Shown piece after piece: positions 6,901 to 8,659 of a DNA stretch of 8,659 nucleotides; the first letter of the stretch is position 1; the number at the start of each line of letters is the position of its first letter. Below the pieces are notes generated by a model. That model had not been told where the DNA came from. It did not search any database and worked only from the letters and a program-made list of their open reading frames with translations. This DNA comes from an uncultured Clostridia bacterium. Lineage in GTDB: Bacteria; Bacillota; Clostridia; Oscillospirales; Acutalibacteraceae. The translations under genes were made by a program, and so were the position numbers. The stretch covers positions 1-8,659 of the forward strand of contig CALGRR010000068.1 in the NCBI GenBank assembly GCA_937880805.1. Direction: 5' to 3'.

Positions 6901-8586
6901 CATTTTACCCTCGGAAACTCCGCTTCCACGGGTCAATACAGCGTCTATGATTTCCTGAGAAAAAGTAAAGGCAGAGGTTTTTTGTTCCTCTGCCTGATTT
7001 CCCATAATGAGAGTCAACTGACCGTCCATAGACGGAAGCGGTTTCATTGTATCGGTCAATTCTCCCAAAAGTCTCATTGCTTCAAAATGCTGTGCGATAA
7101 CGCCCCAGTCATAGAAGCTCTGAGCGGTTCTGTTTTCGTATTCGCCCTCCCACAAGTGGAGGACATTCTGAAATGTTTTGTATCCAACAAGCCTGCCGTC
7201 GTTTAAGGTAAGCCGGGTGTAATCGTTGTTGAAAATACCCTTGATATATTCGGTACGGGTCGCATTGTCCGTATTTCTCTCATAGAAGTCTTTGATTTCT
7301 TCCTTTGAAGCGGACAAATGCGGGGTAGTGCCGAGTATCTCTCGGATAGTATCATCGCCACCGAAAAACGGCAGGCTCTTGTCCTCGTGGTTTCTGTCGT
7401 AATACTCTAAGCGAATATTACCTGATTCTTCACGATTTCCTGTGCCGAGTTCCTGATGTTGTTCATCAGGCGAACCCACTTCATCATATCTTCCGCTTTC
7501 ATCTGCTCCGTCAGCCCGGCTTTCTGTGCCATCTGCTTCACGAGAGTTTCCTCCAGTTCGCTGGCTCTCTGCTGAACCTCCGCCAAGTGACTGTTCAGAA
7601 TCCCTTTCGTCAGAAGATTGTAGTACAGGATTTTGTGATGTTCCTTCAGATAAGTTCTCCTCATCTGCGACCATCTGCCGAGAGTCACTTCCGTCTGCTC
7701 CGGCAGCTTCAGGTTCGGAAGATTGTAATCTCCCACCATCGTGTATGTGATTTCGCTCATCGCTTTGACTCCTTTCGTCTTTGATGTCTTTATTGTATTC
7801 GGATTGCTCCTGTTCATCAATTATGCGATTTTCCTTGCTGAGCGAGCTGATTGTTCTGCTGACTGGAAGCAACGCCATTTCAGCAATGTCGCTTGTAGCA
7901 ATACCCACCGCATTGAGAACTTCCTGTGAATTGAAGCTTGAAATACCGGCAAAGTCATCGGGAGAATAGACCTTGTCTGCGTTCAGTCCCAATCGTGCCA
8001 TAACCATATATGACACGCTGTTTCTGACAAGCTCCAAATACAAGGCATTTGCTTCGTCGGCAGACAAATACTCAATATCGCTTCCTGCACCCAAACTCAT
8101 AAAGTCGGAGATATAGTCTGCGATGTTGTCCTCGACGGCATTGGCAATGCTCTCTTTGACGACATTTTCAATACTCGTTGTATCGTTTACCGCACCGAAA
8201 GTATTTTCAATCGTTTCAATAACCTCTGTTTCATATTCGGGTCTCATCTCCCAAATCGGCACAGGGCGGGAATATCTGCTTTCGTGGGTATCCGATATAT
8301 CAAAGTAATGAATCAGCCTTTGACGGCTTCTGTCTGCGTCCTCAAATACGGCAATACCTTTTGCTCCTCGGTTTACCCAACGACCGAAAGTGCCGTTCCA
8401 TCGTTCGATTTCAAGCACGGCTGTTGCGTCGGGTCTTTGGGCATAAATGAGAAGCTGTTCATCAAATCGAAGCCTGAAATTCCTGCCTGCTGTTTTCAGA
8501 AACGATTGCCAGTTTACCGGATTGCTTGTCACCGCTAAACAGGTTCTTTCATATAGCTCCGAAATCAGGTCAAATTTTCTTGCCAC
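922..8586 (-). CDS. Giant DNA methylase/SNF2-type DEAD/DEAH helicase fusion of a conjugative element
   Basis: A single 2554-residue frame starting at GTG 8586, 10 bases after GGAGG and 15 bases after the previous stop codon. Residues about 1-110 form a conserved N-terminal module; its FGRWVNRGAKGIAVFED stretch faintly recalls ArdC-type anti-restriction proteins. Residues about 276-394 are an S/G/E/D-rich linker that overlaps tnpV. Residues about 420-960 hold accessory domains I cannot name. A class I methylase-like domain follows, with FYTPPE (1054-1059), EPSCGIGNF (1080-1088, the SAM-binding loop) and NVPFG (1144-1148, in place of the usual NPPY/F). The helicase has HAVGAGKT (1753-1760, Walker A), DESH (1917-1920, Walker B), ATGTP (1967-1971, motif III), QKMGAGTN (about 2216-2223, motif V) and QRSGRIIRQG (2245-2254, motif VI with arginine fingers). 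An inserted coiled coil spans about 1846-1905, with more near 2290-2350 and 2470-2540. All core ATPase motifs are intact. The family is widespread on Firmicute ICEs. Its exact role (DNA protection, remodelling or transfer) is not established, so cytoplasmic action on element DNA is inference. Confidence 0.93.
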   Translation of the reverse strand: MARKFDLISELYERTCLAVTSNPVNWQSFLKTAGRNFRLRFDEQLLIYAQRPDATAVLEIERWNGTFGRWVNRGAKGIAVFEDADRSRQRLIHYFDISDTHESRYSRPVPIWEMRPEYETEVIETIENTFGAVNDTTSIENVVKESIANAVEDNIADYISDFMSLGAGSDIEYLSADEANALYLELVRNSVSYMVMARLGLNADKVYSPDDFAGISSFNSQEVLNAVGIATSDIAEMALLPVSRTISSLSKENRIIDEQEQSEYNKDIKDERSQSDERNHIHDGGRLQSSEPEAAGADGSDSRQMVADEENLSEGTSQNPVLQSSDERDSEQSLGGGSAESQRTGGNSREADGTESRADGADESGRYDEVGSPDEQHQELGTGNREESGNIRLEYYDRNHEDKSLPFFGGDDTIREILGTTPHLSASKEEIKDFYERNTDNATRTEYIKGIFNNDYTRLTLNDGRLVGYKTFQNVLHLWEGEYENRTAQSFYDWGVIAQHFEAMRLLGELTDTMKPLPSMDGQLTLIMGNQAEEQKTSAFTFSQEIIDAVLTRGSGVSEGKMRIYEQFEKSLSAKENADFLKNEYGWGGSYPVIIGAGIDEQHDGKGITISKGIGSDKPHITLSWSQVEKRIGDLIRMDRYLNPKEKEKYPEWLEKQEERRAELAEQRKNREILSTAPPEPENKVDETEAQYEYHLGDSVYIGASQYEILSFDENRVMLYDFDMPLFNKELSREEFDRKVRENPMNDHLKVSVLPAEEKTVTGENEAQNDTETAQDFSPKTGYDDAFFINLENESVTWMYYNPDSNAGGQYVTNTLSFDEIQQAAREYDSAEDFFDYLGSIANQELADVGTEWFVDADREFHRTPDLTDCTTATMEALIENAERADMVATNIGNVPIEDYREIVATQNGFDSYEEMYNEGVRIGNGYDKEPEPIVPAWEQKKKSKVKSFDLHPDIPMSERHNFDLANNQVEEVNKKERFHRNYAAIKVLKDCQNENRFATPDEQKILSRYVGWGGIPEAFDERAGAWHTEYAMLKNILTPEEYASARESTLTAFYTPPEVSTAIYKVLEQMGFQEGNLLEPSCGIGNFIGMLPKSMENAKVYGVELDTISAGIAQQLYQKSSIAAQGFEEVNVPDSFFDGVIGNVPFGDFKVSDKRYDKYNFLIHDYFFAKSLDKLRPGGVMALVTSKGTMDKENSNVRKYIAQRAELLGAIRLPNDTFKGNAGTEVVSDILFLQKRDRLIDIEPDWVHLDTDENGIRMNSYFVQHPEMILGEMKMVSGRFGPEATCEPFENADLSELLNEAVSNIHGEISEYEVADELEEEDNSIPADPTVRNFSYTILDDKIYFRENSRMSPVEVSATAENRIKGMIGIRDCVRNLIELQTEDYPDSEIKQAQEKLNTLYDSFTKKYGLINSRANTSAFSDDSSYALLSALEVINEDGELERKADMFFKRTIKPHKPVTEVDTADEALAVSMGEKAAIDMEYMMELSGKSEEELFADLKGVIFLNPLYEYGNSYEPKYLMADEYLSGNVREKLATAKRSAALYPEDYTVNVQALEKVQPKDLTASEISVRLGATWIPPEIFQQFMFEFLDTPRYAQWNIKVHYSQFTGEWNIEGKSYDRSNVKAYSTYGTSRINAYKIIEETLNLKDVRIFDYIEDDEGKKKAVLNKKETAIAQAKQELIKQGFQDWIWADPVRREKLTKMYNEKFNSIRPREYDGSHIVFNGMNPEIELREHQKNAVAHILYGGNTLLAHAVGAGKTFEMVAAAMESKRLGLCNKSLFVVPNHLTEQWAAEFLQLYPAANILVATKRDFETKNRKKFCGRIATGDYDAVIIGHSQFEKIPMSIERQRAILEQQLEELTDGIMDLKRNRGENFSIKQLEKSKKSVKQKLEKLNDQSRKDDVVTFEELGVDRLFIDESHYYKNLYLYTKMRNVGGIAQTEAQKSSDLFMKCRYLDELTGGRGTVFATGTPISNSMVELYTIQRYLQYNTLVKNNLQHFDSWASTFGETVTAVELTPEGTGYRAKTRFAKFYNLPELMAMFKEVADIKTADMLELPVPEAHFHNVAVKPSEMQKEMVASLAERAEKVRGGGVDSSVDNMLKITNDGRKLALDQRMLNDMLPDFEGSKINACVDNIYRIWEETADKKSAQLVFCDLSTPKNDGTFSVYNDIRKKLIERGVPESEVRFIHEADTDVKKKELFQKTRKGEVRVLLGSTQKMGAGTNVQDRLIALHDVDCPWRPSDLEQRSGRIIRQGNSNPDVDIYRYVTEQTFDAYLYQLVEGKQKFASQIMTSKSPVRSAEDIDETALSYAEIKMLATGNPYIKEKMDLDIQVQKLKLLKSNFLSERYALEDKIIKYYPQRITALENRIEGLKQDVETAKQHPKPTDDRFVGMEVKGVFYSEKADAGKAIIEACKQMNSPDPIPLGKYRGFETELLFNTAERNYEVRLKGATSRNVPLGDDAHGNIIRLDNGIDRFAESLSLAENDLENTKNQLETAKKEVQKPFIQEEELKTKLARLDELNILLNMDKRENEIVGGEPDEGEVPNTRKEKTYER
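940..946 (-). promoter_or_regulatory. Ribosome binding site of the 130-residue protein gene
   Basis: AAAGGAG on the minus strand, 7 bases before the ATG at 932 and inside the last codons of the methylase-helicase gene. It fixes the start of the 130-residue gene. The surrounding ten bases ACGAAAGGAG are identical to those before the nested tnpV start. Confidence 0.75.
7407..7760 (-). CDS. tnpV: TnpV-family transposon-encoded protein, nested in the +1 frame of the methylase-helicase gene
   Basis: A 117-residue frame lying wholly inside the giant gene, shifted +1. The ATG at 7760 is chosen because AAAGGAG lies 8 bases upstream; the frame stays open to an ATG at 7820 that adds 20 unlikely residues. 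The product has the landmarks I associate with TnpV: YTMVGDYNLPNLKLPEQ near the N-terminus, then MRRTYLKEHHKILYYNLLT, GILNSHLAEVQQRASELEE, GLTEQMKAEDMMKWVRLMNN and a C-terminal IRNSAQEIVKNQVIFA. It is compact, amphipathic and helical, with no membrane segment. TnpV was named from Tn4451-type mobilisable transposons; its biochemical function is not well defined, and an excision-accessory or DNA-binding role is conjecture. Conserved motifs, normal family-like length, and its own ribosome binding site argue for a real gene. The doubt is whether it is translated here, since the giant protein's frame is also open throughout. Confidence 0.82.
   Translation of the reverse strand: MSEITYTMVGDYNLPNLKLPEQTEVTLGRWSQMRRTYLKEHHKILYYNLLTKGILNSHLAEVQQRASELEETLVKQMAQKAGLTEQMKAEDMMKWVRLMNNIRNSAQEIVKNQVIFA
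7769..7775 (-). promoter_or_regulatory. Internal ribosome binding site of nested tnpV
   Basis: AAAGGAG on the minus strand, 8 bases before the tnpV ATG at 7760 and inside the coding region of the giant helicase. No start codon in the helicase frame lies at a suitable distance, so the site best fits independent initiation of tnpV. It sits within ACGAAAGGAG, also present before the 130-residue gene. Confidence 0.72.
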
Positions 8587-8596
8587 CTCGTCTGCA

Positions 8597-8603
8597 CCTC
8601 CTT
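8597..8603 (-). promoter_or_regulatory. Ribosome binding site of the methylase-helicase gene
   Basis: AAGGAGG on the minus strand overlaps the TAA stop of the upstream gene (TAAGGAGG). It is 10 bases, counted from GGAGG, before the GTG start at 8586. The overlap of stop codon and ribosome binding site suggests coupling between the two genes. Confidence 0.8.
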
Positions 8604-8659
8604 ATCGTGATTTTTCTTTGTCCTTTGCAGGTTTTGTATTTTCTTTTGCGGCTGGTTCT
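8602..8659 (-). CDS. C-terminal tail of an unidentified upstream gene (5' end beyond window)
   Basis: Reading the minus strand from the right edge, one frame gives EPAAKENTKPAKDKEKSR and then TAA at 8602-8604. The tail is lysine-, alanine- and proline-rich and probably disordered. It is too short to identify. In related elements topoisomerase III or small element proteins often precede this helicase, but nothing here distinguishes between them. It is accepted as coding because its stop falls exactly at the helicase ribosome binding site, 15 bases before that start, as expected within an operon. The other two frames are less convincing: one reads through into the helicase region as a basic, arginine/lysine-rich string. 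Confidence 0.6.
   Translation of the reverse strand, partial: EPAAKENTKPAKDKEKSR

Noticed and set aside
7761..7820. Upstream start for tnpV at 7820
   Set aside because: The extra 20 residues are not part of the TnpV pattern as I know it, and the strong ribosome binding site at 7769-7775 lies inside this extension and points to 7760.
7407..7820. Frameshift or assembly error joining two genes at tnpV
   Set aside because: The helicase frame is open on both sides and across the interval, and the tnpV frame has its own start and stop. No sequencing error is needed to explain either reading.

Overview
The window is a gene-dense stretch of a conjugative or integrative element (ICE/conjugative transposon), of the kind common in gut Clostridia and related Firmicutes. 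The evidence is a giant fused DNA methylase/SNF2-type helicase, a TnpV-family gene, and a DUF3991/toprim-type gene in one tightly packed same-strand run. Strong AAAGGAG/AAGGAGG ribosome binding sites and a moderate base composition fit a Firmicute host. The assignment to Clostridia rests on family knowledge; no host marker gene is present.

Everything supported here is on the minus strand and reads from high to low coordinates. First comes the last 18 codons of an unidentified upstream gene (8602-8659), whose stop codon overlaps the next ribosome binding site. Then a 2554-residue protein (922-8586) fills most of the window. It has an N-terminal conserved module, a disordered acidic linker, several accessory domains, an adenine-methylase-like domain (about residues 985-1240), and a complete two-lobe superfamily-2/SNF2-like helicase (about 1735-2275) followed by coiled coils. 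A 130-residue protein of unknown function (540-932) starts inside the last 11 bases of the giant gene. After 16 bases comes a DUF3991/toprim-type gene (1-523) that runs off the left edge.

The most interesting structure is a second gene inside the giant one. A 117-codon TnpV-family gene (7407-7760) lies entirely within it, on the same strand in the +1 frame, with its own strong ribosome binding site. The giant protein's frame across that stretch encodes only a low-complexity S/G/E/D-rich linker, while the +1 frame encodes an ordinary-looking globular protein with the conserved TnpV motifs. This is a credible dual-coding (overprinted) locus, and the linker may be the overprinted product.

The spacing (overlap, 16 bases, stop/RBS overlap) suggests one operon with translational coupling. 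Its products plausibly act on element DNA during transfer: modification or remodelling by the methylase-helicase, and nucleic-acid transactions by the toprim-type protein. That role is inferred from context. No promoter, terminator, tRNA, rRNA, CRISPR array, insertion sequence or attachment site was seen. No intergenic gap exceeds about 20 bases, and the long plus-strand open frames are antisense shadows.
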